64,000 nt of DNA from Flavobacterium sp. LC2016-23 (GCF_009674775.1 NZ_WKKE01000013.1:62001-126000); one strand, 5' to 3'; counted from the stretch's first letter, positions 8,219 to 17,860 are shown. Translations and numbers: made by a program. Notes: a model not told the origin generated them from the sequence alone.

Positions 8219-10852
8219 ATGAGTATTCCTGCACAATTTGACGCTAAGACGATCGAGAACAAATGGTATGATTACTGGATGAAAAACAACTATTTTCATT
8301 CAGAACCAGATCATAGAACACCTTATACAATTGTAATTCCGCCGCCAAACGTCACAGGAGTCCTTCACATGGGGCATATGTTGAATAATACCATTCAGGA
8401 TGTTTTAATTCGCCGAGCACGTCTTAAAGGATTTAATGCCTGCTGGGTTCCGGGAACAGATCACGCATCCATTGCTACAGAAGCAAAAGTAGTAGCCAAA
8501 CTGAAAGCGGAAGGAATCAATAAAAATGATTTAACACGTGAAGAATTTTTGGCCCATGCCTGGGAGTGGACCGATAAATACGGTGGTGTAATTTTAGACC
8601 AGCTTAAAAAATTAGGGGCTTCCTGCGACTGGGAACGTACTAAATTTACTATGGATCCGGACATGTCGGCTTCTGTAATTCGTTCTTTTGTTGATTTATA
8701 CAACAAAGGATTAATTTACAGAGGATACCGAATGGTAAACTGGGATCCGGAAGCGAAAACCACTTTGTCTGACGAAGAAGTAATTTACGAAGAACAACAA
8801 GGGAAATTATTTTTCCTAAAATATAAAATCGAAGGTTCTGAAGATTTCTTAACCATCGCCACAACACGTCCTGAAACAATTTTTGGGGATACTGCTATCT
8901 GCATCAATCCGAATGACGAACGTTTTACACATTTAAAAGGTAAAAGCGCCATTGTTCCAATTTGCGGAAGAGTAATTCCGATTATTGAAGATGACTATGT
9001 AGATATCGAATTCGGAACGGGCTGCCTGAAAGTAACTCCGGCGCACGATATGAACGATAAAACGTTAGGCGAGAAACATAATCTTGAAATCGTAGATATT
9101 TTCAATGAAGATGCTACGTTAAATAGCTTCGGACTGCATTATCAGGGCAAAGACCGTTTTGTGGTTCGTACCGAGATCGCAAAAGAATTAGAAGAAATTG
9201 GAGCTTTGGCGAAAACCGAAATCCATTTGAATAAAGTGGGAACGTCAGAAAGAACCAAAGCGGTAATCGAACCAAGATTATCTGATCAATGGTTCTTGAA
9301 AATGGAAGATTTAGTAAAACCGGCAATTAAATCAGTTTTGGTTGACGGAGATATTAAATTACATCCAAAGCGTTTCGAAAATACGTATGCGCACTGGCTG
9401 AATAATATCCGTGACTGGAATATTTCCCGTCAGTTATGGTGGGGACAACAAATCCCGGCCTATTATTACGGAGACGGAAAAGAAGATTTCGTAGTAGCAG
9501 AAAATATCGAAGAGGCTTTAAAATTAGCGAAAGAAAAAACCAACAACCAACAGCTAACAACTAACAACCTTAAACAAGATGTTGATGCCTTAGATACCTG
9601 GTTTTCATCCTGGTTATGGCCAATGTCTGTTTTTGGAGGAATTATGGATCCGGAAAGTGAAGATTTTAAATATTACTATCCAACCAATGATTTGGTAACC
9701 GGTCCGGATATTTTGTTTTTCTGGGTGGCGAGAATGATTATTGCAGGTTACGAATATGCCGGAGAAAAACCATTCACCAATGTGTATCTGACAGGTTTAG
9801 TACGCGACAAACAGCGTCGTAAAATGTCTAAATCATTAGGGAATTCCCCTGATCCTTTAGATTTAATCGATACATTCGGTGCCGATGGTGTTCGTGTAGG
9901 ATTGCTTTTAAGCGCTTCTGCCGGAAACGATATTATGTTTGATGAAGAATTGTGTAACCAGGGGAAAGCATTCTCTAATAAGATTTGGAATGCCTTTAAA
10001 CTGATCAAAGGATGGGAAGTTTCAGCAACTATTCCACAGCCGGAATCTTCAAAAGTAGCCATCGAATGGTATGAAGCGAAATTGCAGCAAACTCTGGTTG
10101 ATATTGAAGACAACTTCGAGAAATACAGAATTTCAGACTCGTTAATGGCCATTTATAAACTGGTTTGGGATGATTTCTGTTCGTGGTTCCTTGAAATGAT
10201 TAAACCGGCATACCAGCAGCCAATTGACAAAGCAACGTTTGACAAAGCCATCGAAATGTTAGAAAGCAACCTGAAATTGCTGCATCCGTTTATGCCTTTC
10301 CTGACAGAGGAAATCTGGCATTTAATTGCTGACAGAACTCCGGAAGAAGCTCTAATTGTTTCGACCTGGCCCGAATTAAAATCATTTGATGCAAAATTAA
10401 TAACCGATTTTGAAAATTCAATTGAAGTAATTTCCGGAATCAGAACCATTCGTAAAGACAAAAATATTCCGTTTAAGGATGCGATTGAGCTGAAAGCCGT
10501 AAACAACGATAAAGCTTCTACTTACTTTGATTCGGTGATTACTAAATTAGGAAACATTACGTTATTGGAATATGTTTCTGATAAAGTAGACGGTGCATTA
10601 TCTTTCCGTGTAAAATCAAACGAATATTTTATTCCGATTACCGGAAATATTGACGTTGAAGCTGAAATTGCAAAACTGAATGCAGAATTGGTATATACGC
10701 AAGGTTTCTTAAAATCAGTTCAGTCGAAGCTGGCCAACGAAAAATTTGTTGCCGGAGCACCGGAAAAAGTTTTGGCTAACGAAAGACAAAAAGAATCGGA
10801 TGCATTGGCAAAAATTGCTACCATTGAGCAAAGTTTAGCCGGTTTGAAATAA
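8219..10852 (+). CDS. valS: valine--tRNA ligase
   Basis: 877 residues, the usual length for bacterial ValRS, a class I enzyme that charges tRNA-Val in the cytosol. The HIGH-type motif is HMGH (residues 50-53). The KMSKS loop is RRKMSKSLGNS with K535-S539. Between them lie the editing (CP1) domain with TTRPETIFGDTA and the catalytic-core segment DTWFSSWLWP. The C-terminal ~65 residues form the Val-specific coiled-coil arm. At about residues 438-452 a low-complexity Asn/Thr/Gln stretch (KTNNQQLTTNNLKQ) is encoded by a repetitive AAC-rich sequence. It lies in a surface region before DALDTWFSSW and should be tolerated. Confidence 0.97.
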   Translation: MSIPAQFDAKTIENKWYDYWMKNNYFHSEPDHRTPYTIVIPPPNVTGVLHMGHMLNNTIQDVLIRRARLKGFNACWVPGTDHASIATEAKVVAKLKAEGINKNDLTREEFLAHAWEWTDKYGGVILDQLKKLGASCDWERTKFTMDPDMSASVIRSFVDLYNKGLIYRGYRMVNWDPEAKTTLSDEEVIYEEQQGKLFFLKYKIEGSEDFLTIATTRPETIFGDTAICINPNDERFTHLKGKSAIVPICGRVIPIIEDDYVDIEFGTGCLKVTPAHDMNDKTLGEKHNLEIVDIFNEDATLNSFGLHYQGKDRFVVRTEIAKELEEIGALAKTEIHLNKVGTSERTKAVIEPRLSDQWFLKMEDLVKPAIKSVLVDGDIKLHPKRFENTYAHWLNNIRDWNISRQLWWGQQIPAYYYGDGKEDFVVAENIEEALKLAKEKTNNQQLTTNNLKQDVDALDTWFSSWLWPMSVFGGIMDPESEDFKYYYPTNDLVTGPDILFFWVARMIIAGYEYAGEKPFTNVYLTGLVRDKQRRKMSKSLGNSPDPLDLIDTFGADGVRVGLLLSASAGNDIMFDEELCNQGKAFSNKIWNAFKLIKGWEVSATIPQPESSKVAIEWYEAKLQQTLVDIEDNFEKYRISDSLMAIYKLVWDDFCSWFLEMIKPAYQQPIDKATFDKAIEMLESNLKLLHPFMPFLTEEIWHLIADRTPEEALIVSTWPELKSFDAKLITDFENSIEVISGIRTIRKDKNIPFKDAIELKAVNNDKASTYFDSVITKLGNITLLEYVSDKVDGALSFRVKSNEYFIPITGNIDVEAEIAKLNAELVYTQGFLKSVQSKLANEKFVAGAPEKVLANERQKESDALAKIATIEQSLAGLK

Positions 10853-10872
10853 GAATCAGGTTTTCTATAAAT

Positions 10873-10912
10873 AAAAAAATGGGCTGTCTTTTTTAAGACA
10901 GCCCATTTTTTT
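10873..10912. terminator. valS terminator
   Basis: Strong hairpin with arms reading A-run/ATGGGCTGTCTT and AAGACAGCCCAT/T-run, 20 bases after the valS stop. Confidence 0.9.
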
Positions 10913-10920
10913 TACTGTTT

Positions 10921-11128
10921 GTCATTCCGAGGAACGAAGGAATCTCATGTGCTAAATCCACACCGTAAATTGCGCTCCGGATGTCATTTCGACGAAGGAG
11001 AAATCACATGTGCTAAATCCACACCGTACGATGCACTCCGGATGTCATTTGACGAAGGAGAAATCACATGTGCTAAATCGCACTATACGTTGCGCTCCGG
11101 ATGTTCATTTCGACGAAGGAGAAATGAC
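10921..11128. repeat. tandem ~60-bp repeat, 3.4 copies
   Basis: Units start at 10921, 10983, 11044 and 11103 (62, 61, 59 bp and a partial 26 bp). Each starts GTCATTTCGACGAAGGAGAA or a close variant, runs through CATGTGCTAAATC and ends GCGCTCCGGAT. The units are diverged by substitutions and 1-2 bp indels. Short reading frames here follow the repeat and are not considered genes. Most of the gap between valS and the permease gene is this array. Confidence 0.85.
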
Positions 11129-11169
11129 AATACTATCGGATATAAATAATTTTCAAAGAGATATTGTGC

Positions 11170-12483
11170 TTATTTCCTTCTCCTCAAAAGCAAAAACAAC
11201 GGATAAGAAATTAAGGTAATCGCAACGATAATTCCGAAACCTTTAGGATCACTATAAATAAAACCGAGCAGTAGGGCAAGCGAAACCACAATGGCTAAGA
11301 TCGTCAGCCACGGATGCCATTTCGAACGGTAGGGTCTTGGTAAATCGGGTTCTGTAGTTCTTAATTTCAAAAGAGAGAAATAAGCCAGTCCCCATACAAT
11401 AATAGAAGTAAAGGCCGCAAATGAAAACAATACTTCAAATGAACCGATACAAATTAAAAATAAACTGAATAAGGACGACACTAACAAGGCAATAATAGGA
11501 GTACCACCTTTGTTGACTTTTGTTCCTTTTTCGATGAAAAAACCATCCCTGCTTAATCCGAATAAGATTCTTGGCGGAATCATCATAAAAGCATTCAAAA
11601 TACTAATCAGTGAAAAAATAGAAATTACGATTACTATAACAGCTCCGTTTTTCCCAAAAATAATATTAGCAACATCAGCCGCCGCCAGATTAGATTTTGC
11701 TATGGTTTCAACTGATAAAACATGAAAAAAGGCGATATTCAATAGAACATAAATCGCAATAACAAGCAGAACACCGCTGTACAAGGATCGTGGAATATTT
11801 TTACCCGGATCATCATTTTCCTCTGCAAAAAAGCAAACGCTGTTCCAGCCATTATAGGTTCCGATGATTAACTGAAGCGATTTAAAAATGCCAAACAATA
11901 ATCCAATCTGAAAGAAAGAATTGTCTTTTTGAATTACAGGTACTTTCACACCCGAATACATAAAACAGGCGACTACCAGACAGACAAAACAAATCACTTT
12001 TAGAAAACTCGTTATTTGCTGAAAGGCACTTCCGTTTTTTACACCGCTTAAATGCAGTAAGACGAAAGCGACTAATAAGGAAATAGCAATTACGGTTGAA
12101 TAACTGGCCAGAACCGGAAACAGAATAATAATATATTCGCTGATCACAATACAATAAAAAGCGGGCGGAATGGCATTGGTAATATAATCAAACCAGCCCG
12201 ATAAAAAACCGGCATAGTTGCCAAAAGCTCTTTTGATATAGTTGTAAGACCCTCCGGCTTTAGGAAGCATAGTCGCCAGTTCTGCATACGAATTGGCACC
12301 TATCAATACGAATAAACCGCCGAAAAGCCAGCAGGCAATAATAAGCCAGTAATTATCCAGTAACCCTGCAATGGTACCCGGCGTTCGTAAAATTCCAACT
12401 CCGATGGTACCTCCAATCAATACAGCGATATTAAAACTTAGACCGAGACTTTTCTTTAATTGGTTCTTTTTGGAATCTGACAT
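11170..12483 (-). CDS. APC family amino acid permease
   Basis: 437 residues with about 12 hydrophobic segments, the expected topology for the amino acid/polyamine/organocation superfamily in the inner membrane. The N-terminal helix 1 motif GGTIGVGILRTPG (about residues 24-36) is the substrate/Na-site break typical of this superfamily, close to the LAT/y+LAT-like branch. The short C-terminus ends in Arg/Lys. The substrate cannot be assigned. Transcribed alone, with a -7 element just upstream of the start. Confidence 0.88.
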   Translation of the reverse strand: MSDSKKNQLKKSLGLSFNIAVLIGGTIGVGILRTPGTIAGLLDNYWLIIACWLFGGLFVLIGANSYAELATMLPKAGGSYNYIKRAFGNYAGFLSGWFDYITNAIPPAFYCIVISEYIIILFPVLASYSTVIAISLLVAFVLLHLSGVKNGSAFQQITSFLKVICFVCLVVACFMYSGVKVPVIQKDNSFFQIGLLFGIFKSLQLIIGTYNGWNSVCFFAEENDDPGKNIPRSLYSGVLLVIAIYVLLNIAFFHVLSVETIAKSNLAAADVANIIFGKNGAVIVIVISIFSLISILNAFMMIPPRILFGLSRDGFFIEKGTKVNKGGTPIIALLVSSLFSLFLICIGSFEVLFSFAAFTSIIVWGLAYFSLLKLRTTEPDLPRPYRSKWHPWLTILAIVVSLALLLGFIYSDPKGFGIIVAITLISYPLFLLLRRRK

Positions 12484-12511
12484 GTTTACATTGTTTGTTT
12501 TTACTTGTTGG

Positions 12512-12519
12512 CAAAAGTA
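12512..12519 (-). promoter_or_regulatory. Bacteroidota -7 element of the permease gene
   Basis: Reads TACTTTTG on the minus strand (TAnnTTTG), placing the transcript start about 25 nt before the ATG at 12483. No clear -33 TTTG. Confidence 0.5.
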
Positions 12520-12553
12520 AATATAATTAAAACACTTTCTTTTGTTAAAAGCA

Positions 12554-12583
12554 AAAACCTCATCTATTGCTAAATGAGGTTTT
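12554..12583 (-). terminator. terminator of TonB-dependent receptor gene
   Basis: Inverted repeat AAAACCTCAT / ATGAGGTTTT with a T-run on the minus strand, 30 bases past the receptor stop. Confidence 0.75.
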
Positions 12584-12613
12584 GTATGATGAAAGTAAAG
12601 TGAATTCAGATTT

Positions 12614-14920
12614 TTAGAACTTATAGCGAAGGCTTGTCAAAATCTGACGAGGCGCTATCGGATTCACACTGTAGTTTTCGTGTACAGTATAATTCAATTC
12701 GTTTGTAATGTTTGATAATTTACATAAGAATGAAAATTTCCCCCATTCATAACCCAAAGAAGCATCAATTGTAGTATAACCTTCTAACGGAATATCACGA
12801 TCTCTTATAGTCACAATATAAGCCGGATTCGGTTTTGGATTTGTAGGTGTTGGCGTAACAGCCGTCCATAAATAATCATCGTTCCAGCCTCCTGTGCGAT
12901 TTCCAACATAATTGCCAATTGCTCCAAAAGTCAGTCCTTTTAATGTTCCGCTTTGCAATTTGTAGAAAAAGCTCAAATTGGCAGTATTTCTTGGAGTTCT
13001 TGCCAAAACGTCTCCGACAATAAGACTTCCGTTTGTTCCGGACGATTTAGAAACTTTAGTCTCATTAAAACTGTAACCAGCCATAATATTCAAACCTTCA
13101 ACAGGTTTGGCGGTGATATCTATTTCAACTCCTTTTCCTTTTGTAGCTCCAACTAATTCTTTGAAATTGCTGTTGGCATTTTGTGTAACACCATCTGCTA
13201 AAAATTGCGCAGTTTGTGCCAGATTGTTATTGGTTATCTGATAAACCGTAACGTTTGTACTCAAAATACCTTTCCAGAAATCTTTTTTGATCCCTGCTTC
13301 GTATTGATCAATAATAGAGGGATCTAACGGTTTTGAATCTACTGTTGTTCCTGTATTAGGAGTAAAAGAGTTCGAATAACTCGCAAAAATCGATAAATCG
13401 GTTGTGGGCTGAATTACTAATCCTGCCTTTGGAGAAAAAGCTCTGTTTAAGGTTTTGGCTGCGGTTACAGGAACTGCATTTTCATAAGAAGTTGTAATAA
13501 CATTTACATTATTCTTTTTCTCAATTACTTCTTTTGTAGTGGTAGCTTCACCTTGTTGCCAGGACCAACGTAATCCTGCCAGAACTTTTATATATTGATT
13601 GATAGAAACCAGATCTTGAAAATAAGCTCCAAAACGTTGCGTTTCTGTACTTGTTAATTGCGTAGTTCTTGTTGGGTAAGGAATAACAGTACTTTGCGTG
13701 CTGTAATCATAGGTGTATAAGTTTATTGCGGTAGCTTCTGTTGTTAAAAGGTCTGCCGGTTTTTCGGGAGCGTAGAATCCAAAAGTATAACTTGGAGCGA
13801 GAGAGTTTTCGTAGTCAACACCGGTAAAAATCTGGTGTTTTACGCTTCCTGTATTAAAAGTTCCCTGTAAGCTCAATTGGTCCCCAAAAATTTGTTCAGC
13901 ACCATCTGCTTTTGTCAAACCACGTTTCCAGTTTCCGTTAGCTTCAATGGTGCTTAACTGCGCTGTAGAAGTTTGTGTTCTTCTGTAAGACTGAAAAGAA
14001 GAATTGAAGTTTAATTTCCAATTTTCATTAATATCATGATTGAATAATAACGAAGCACTTGAAGATTTTGTATTTCCGGTGGACCAAAGTGCACCGAAGA
14101 ATTCGTTACGAGGCAAGTCTAAAATAGTTTTACCATAGATTCCTGTTCCGAAGTCAGGAGTCCAGTCAGCACTTAAATAATCTCCTTGTAAGGTAATCTG
14201 GGTTTTATTTGAGATTTTAAATAAAAAGGAAGGATTTACATAGATACGCTCGTTTTTTACATAGTCTCTGAAACTTTCTGAATTCTCATAAGAAGCTGTA
14301 ATTCTATAAGCAATGGAGTTATTTAACGGGCCATAAAAATCAATGGTGGGTTTATAAAAAGAATAGCTTCCTACTTGCATGGCTACTTCTCCGCCTCGGG
14401 TAAATTTTGGGGTTTTGGTAACTAAATTCAGGATTCCGCCCGGTGCCACATTCCCGAATAATAAAGCAGAACCTCCTTTTAGGAATTCTACTTTTTCTAA
14501 AGAAGAAACTTCCGGAATAGAACCCGCATTGTAACGAAAACCATTTTTAAACATATTGTTGGCCGACATGTCATATCCTCTTGAAAAGAAAGATTCCTGC
14601 GCACCACCACGGGCAGAGCCCACATAAACACCATTGGCATTTTTGATAACTTCACTTAAACGAATCGCTTGTTGCTGCTCGATTACTTCAGCTCCTATAA
14701 CCTGCAGGCTTTGCGGATTGTCCATAGGTTTTAATCCGGAACGAACCGCTGTAACAGGTTTAGGCTCTCTGTTGGTCGTAATCAATACTTCGTTAAGGAT
14801 TTCTCCCTTTTTGTTTTTTACGGTATCATTTGCAACAGACGTATTTTCGGCAGTTGTATATTCCTGGCTGTAAGAGGCAAAACTTAAAAAAGATAAAACG
14901 AGTAGTAAAGTATATCTCAT
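12614..14920 (-). CDS. TonB-dependent siderophore receptor
   Basis: 768 residues: signal peptide (about 1-18, ASYSQ), a plug domain (about 50-165, with PQSLQVIGAEVIEQQ and GGSALLFGNVAPGGILNLVT) and a 22-strand-type barrel that ends RQILTSLRYKF with the required C-terminal Phe. The plug and barrel resemble FhuA/FoxA-like ferric siderophore receptors. It works in the outer membrane and needs TonB-ExbBD, which is not in this window. A good promoter and an adjacent AT-rich palindrome lie upstream. A DUF4198 protein gene is transcribed from further upstream on the same strand, separated by a terminator. The substrate is inferred only from family. Confidence 0.93.
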   Translation of the reverse strand: MRYTLLLVLSFLSFASYSQEYTTAENTSVANDTVKNKKGEILNEVLITTNREPKPVTAVRSGLKPMDNPQSLQVIGAEVIEQQQAIRLSEVIKNANGVYVGSARGGAQESFFSRGYDMSANNMFKNGFRYNAGSIPEVSSLEKVEFLKGGSALLFGNVAPGGILNLVTKTPKFTRGGEVAMQVGSYSFYKPTIDFYGPLNNSIAYRITASYENSESFRDYVKNERIYVNPSFLFKISNKTQITLQGDYLSADWTPDFGTGIYGKTILDLPRNEFFGALWSTGNTKSSSASLLFNHDINENWKLNFNSSFQSYRRTQTSTAQLSTIEANGNWKRGLTKADGAEQIFGDQLSLQGTFNTGSVKHQIFTGVDYENSLAPSYTFGFYAPEKPADLLTTEATAINLYTYDYSTQSTVIPYPTRTTQLTSTETQRFGAYFQDLVSINQYIKVLAGLRWSWQQGEATTTKEVIEKKNNVNVITTSYENAVPVTAAKTLNRAFSPKAGLVIQPTTDLSIFASYSNSFTPNTGTTVDSKPLDPSIIDQYEAGIKKDFWKGILSTNVTVYQITNNNLAQTAQFLADGVTQNANSNFKELVGATKGKGVEIDITAKPVEGLNIMAGYSFNETKVSKSSGTNGSLIVGDVLARTPRNTANLSFFYKLQSGTLKGLTFGAIGNYVGNRTGGWNDDYLWTAVTPTPTNPKPNPAYIVTIRDRDIPLEGYTTIDASLGYEWGKFSFLCKLSNITNELNYTVHENYSVNPIAPRQILTSLRYKF

Positions 14921-14954
14921 AGTATTTATTAAGAATGATTAAAAATAATTTCTG

Positions 14955-14986
14955 CAAATATAATTAGGTATAACTTCTTTCGCAAA
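14955..14986 (-). promoter_or_regulatory. promoter of TonB-dependent receptor gene
   Basis: On the minus strand: TTTG (14986-14983), 20-nt spacer, TATATTTG (14962-14955), a full match to the Bacteroidota -33/-7 consensus. Predicted leader is about 30 nt. Confidence 0.75.
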
Positions 14987-14991
14987 GTTTA

Positions 14992-15020
14992 TTTAGATTA
15001 ATTATTATTAATGTTCTAAT
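14992..15020. promoter_or_regulatory. possible operator palindrome upstream of the receptor promoter
   Basis: AT-rich imperfect palindrome with outer arms TTAGA (14993-14997) and TCTAA (15015-15019) directly upstream of the -33 box. Its position and TTTAGA...TCTAA form suggest a Fur-type iron operator. This is inference only. Confidence 0.4.
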
Positions 15021-15123
15021 TATTTGTTTTTCATTGCTTTAATTTTTTAATTAACAGGAAAAATATTTTTAATTCATGCTTTAGGTTAAAACGTACTGTT
15101 GAATTTAGTATTTGAAACAACAA

Positions 15124-15152
15124 AAAAACCTTGCTGAAGAAGCAAGGTTTTT
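15124..15152. terminator. terminator of DUF4198 gene
   Basis: AAAAACCTTGCT / AGCAAGGTTTTT hairpin, T-run on both strands, 15 bases past the DUF4198 stop at 15167. Confidence 0.85.
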
Positions 15153-15166
15153 GAGAAATAAAGCAA

Positions 15167-15892
15167 TTATTTAACTGTAATGAGATAAGTAGCCATTTTC
15201 CAGATTTCGTCGTATTTTTTGCCATTATGTTCTCCGGCAGCTTTTTCGGTATAAGCAAATTCTACCATATAATTTCCCGGCCAGATTGGTGTAAATGAGA
15301 TTTCTCCATTTTCATTACTCCACAATTCTTTTTCCCAACCGTTAGGGGCAATAACTTTCATTTTTTGCTCTTTGGCTATCTTTCCTTCATATAAAGCATT
15401 CACATTAACTTTTGTTTTTTGTTTTGCTGTTATAACATCTTTAGAGAATAAACTAATGACATTAGAATTTACGGCAGCTTCATTTCCTTTTGCCGTATTA
15501 CCGACAGTAACAGTGGCGCTTGAATTATAATCTAAAACCATAGTTCCGTAAACATCTTTTACTTTATGGTGCATGACGATGGTATAAACTCCGTCTTCAT
15601 CAGGGGTAAAAAAGGCCTGATATTTATTTTCTAAAGCCGTTGCAGTAAGTTTAATTTCTTTTTTCGATGGACTAATAGCGACCAGTGAAAAATCTTTTAA
15701 ATCAGAAAACCATTTTGCAGCAGGCGTAATATCATGATCTGAAAATTCTCCGAAATAAACTGAAATTTCCTGAGCCTTTCCTTTTGTTCCGGTGGCTTTA
15801 GTCTCAATCCAAAGCGCGTGGGCAAATAATTGCGGAGCAGCAACAAACATTAAAAGTAAGAATGTTATCGATTTTAAAGTTTTTGATTTCAT
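15167..15892 (-). CDS. DUF4198 domain periplasmic protein
   Basis: 241 residues: signal peptide (about 1-24, ending PQLFA), then HALWIETKATG, the His-containing mature N-terminus typical of the DUF4198 (NikM/CbtA-like) family. Two beta-sandwich domains follow. Members usually sit next to metal or siderophore uptake genes, and here a TonB-dependent receptor is next downstream, so a role in metal acquisition is likely but inferred. It has its own -7 element and terminator, so it is probably co-regulated rather than co-transcribed with the receptor. Confidence 0.85.
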   Translation of the reverse strand: MKSKTLKSITFLLLMFVAAPQLFAHALWIETKATGTKGKAQEISVYFGEFSDHDITPAAKWFSDLKDFSLVAISPSKKEIKLTATALENKYQAFFTPDEDGVYTIVMHHKVKDVYGTMVLDYNSSATVTVGNTAKGNEAAVNSNVISLFSKDVITAKQKTKVNVNALYEGKIAKEQKMKVIAPNGWEKELWSNENGEISFTPIWPGNYMVEFAYTEKAAGEHNGKKYDEIWKMATYLITVK

Positions 15893-15928
15893 AAGATGAA
15901 GTTTAGATGTTTAGTATAATTATTTTTA

Positions 15929-15936
15929 CAAACTTA
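15929..15936 (-). promoter_or_regulatory. -7 element of DUF4198 gene
   Basis: Reads TAAGTTTG on the minus strand, about 37 nt before the ATG at 15892. A TTATTTAGAATAA motif lies just upstream at 15941-15953 and shares TTTAGA with the receptor palindrome. Confidence 0.5.
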
Positions 15937-16085
15937 AGTCTTATTTAGAATAAATAAAAATAAAATAAAAAAGAACAATTCCGTTTAACGATTTCATTGC
16001 AATGGTACTTTCTAAAAAAAGAGAAAAAGGGTAGAAATTACACTTCAAAACCTTAATTTTGTGCCTTTAAATTGAAACCGTCCTC

Positions 16086-17246
16086 ATGATTTTACCCGTT
16101 TTTAAAAAATTACAAAACACACCCAGAGGATTTCGTATAGCAAACACCGTATTTTTTTTCCTTTCCGGATTTGGATATTCTTCCTGGGTATCCAGAATTC
16201 CGCATATAAAAGCGCAGTTGCACTTATCTGAAGCTCAGTTTGGAACTGTTTTATTTGCTTTTCCGATTGGTTTAATGCTCACTATGCCTTTTACAGGAAG
16301 GTTATTAAATAAATATAGCAGCCGTTATATTATGCTTTTAGGAGCCATCATGTTTAATATTGTGCTGTCTTTACCCGGACTGGCTGCTTTTGTATGGCAG
16401 CTGGTGATTATACTTTTAATTTTTGGTGCTTCCCGTAATATTTTCAATTTGTCAATTAATGCACAATCTTTAGAGGTTCAGAAATTATATACCCAATCGA
16501 TCATCACCCGTTTTCATGCGGTTTGGAGTATAGCCGTTTTTTCGGGAGCAGGTTTAGGCTATGTAATGGTAACACAGCATATTGCACCGGTGCATCATTT
16601 ATTGGGAGTCAGTATTTTTATGATGGGGCTTACGGCTTGTTTTTATCCGTTGAGTATTCATAATAATCCTGTACCGGTTAAAAAGAAGTTCTTTTCGATG
16701 CCGGAAAAAAACCTCATCAAGTTTGCCGTGATTTGTTTTGTCTCTATGGCTTGTGAAAACACGATGTACGATTGGAGCGGCATCTACTTTCAAAATATAT
16801 TGCATGCTTCTCCAAAGTTAACCAGTGCCGCATTTGTATTTTTTGCCACGGCTGTAACTCTAGGACGGTTGTTCGGAGACTACGGCGTAATGAAATTTGG
16901 CACAAAACAAATTCTGTTCTACAGCGGTATTTTTATCACGTTAGGGTTTGCCATTTGTTTTCTCCTTCCGTATGTGTATTCTACTATTTTTGGGTATGTC
17001 TTAATCGGAATTGGCGTTTCCTGCGTCGTTCCGTTAGTGTTTAGCATTGCCGGAAGATCATCTAAACTAAGCACTGGTTCGGCCTTAACTTCTATCTCTA
17101 CTATTGGTTATCTCGGATTTTTGCTTGTTCCGCCAATGGTGGGATTTATCTCTGAATACCTAAGTATGAAATGGGCCTTTTTAGTAATGGCGGTTTTAGG
17201 TATACTGATGATTGTAATGGTGAATAAAATCGGGGAGAAGGAGTAG
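16086..17246 (+). CDS. MFS transporter (YbjJ/FucP-like)
   Basis: 386 residues with about 12 membrane helices. The motif-A-like loop GRLLNKYSSRYIML follows helix 2, and SGFGYSSWVSRIPHIK near the N-terminus is characteristic of the YbjJ-type MFS group. Inner-membrane secondary transporter; the substrate is unknown. Monocistronic; the gene ends among short GGTACTAAGTTGCTAAGG-type repeats that are common in intergenic DNA of this window. Confidence 0.88.
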   Translation: MILPVFKKLQNTPRGFRIANTVFFFLSGFGYSSWVSRIPHIKAQLHLSEAQFGTVLFAFPIGLMLTMPFTGRLLNKYSSRYIMLLGAIMFNIVLSLPGLAAFVWQLVIILLIFGASRNIFNLSINAQSLEVQKLYTQSIITRFHAVWSIAVFSGAGLGYVMVTQHIAPVHHLLGVSIFMMGLTACFYPLSIHNNPVPVKKKFFSMPEKNLIKFAVICFVSMACENTMYDWSGIYFQNILHASPKLTSAAFVFFATAVTLGRLFGDYGVMKFGTKQILFYSGIFITLGFAICFLLPYVYSTIFGYVLIGIGVSCVVPLVFSIAGRSSKLSTGSALTSISTIGYLGFLLVPPMVGFISEYLSMKWAFLVMAVLGILMIVMVNKIGEKE

Positions 17247-17365
17247 GTTTTTTGAAAGGTACTAAGTTGCTAAGGTTCTGAGGTTCTAAGTTTTATTTCT
17301 TGCAAAGGTGCATTTTTTTTCTTTTTTAAGGAGTCAGGCGAGTGTGTAGCTGACAATAACTACTA

Positions 17366-17860
17366 TTAGAAATTTGTAACTACTTCTATTTGATATGTAT
17401 TCTTAATTTCTGTTGCAATTTTTAAGGCCTCAATTCTGTTGTTTGCAAAATATAGCGTTTGATATTTATCATTTTGGTCAAATAAATTTATTTTGACTGT
17501 TTTTTCAGATACTGTTGTTGTCGCAGTCGCTCCAAATCCTCTTCCTCCAAAAGTTTGTTTTACAAAAGTCTCTACTAATGCTATATATTTTAGATCCTGA
17601 AAATAATTCCACGATAACCCAAAATTTATTCCGTAGACAGAAAATAGTTTTCTGTGTTTTTTATTTTGAAAATCAAATTCAAGGCCTTCTGTGGAAATAA
17701 AGAATATTCCCCAATAAGCTATAAACAAATAAAAAAGAAATAAAATTGGTCCATATCTGAAATTTATAAAAATCAAAGCGAGAAAGCTGGGAATAAATAG
17801 TAAGTTTCCAATAATAGATCTAATGAAAGAAACTTTTTCTATATAAGTGTAATTTTTCAA
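17366..17860 (-). CDS. hypothetical two-helix membrane protein
   Basis: 164 residues. Two adjacent hydrophobic helices (about residues 14-33 and 36-56) are followed by a soluble ~105-residue domain containing a Gly-rich turn (FGGRGFGATATTT) and a C-terminal helix (NRIEALKIATEIKNTY). The layout resembles small bacterial membrane proteins with a PH-like cytosolic domain, but I cannot name the family. Transcribed with, or just after, the DUF6265 lipoprotein gene on the same strand (107-bp gap). Confidence 0.65.
   Translation of the reverse strand: MKNYTYIEKVSFIRSIIGNLLFIPSFLALIFINFRYGPILFLFYLFIAYWGIFFISTEGLEFDFQNKKHRKLFSVYGINFGLSWNYFQDLKYIALVETFVKQTFGGRGFGATATTTVSEKTVKINLFDQNDKYQTLYFANNRIEALKIATEIKNTYQIEVVTNF

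Noticed and set aside
10919..11219. Overlapping short frames
   Set aside because: They follow the tandem ~60-bp repeat in two frames and have no independent coding features.
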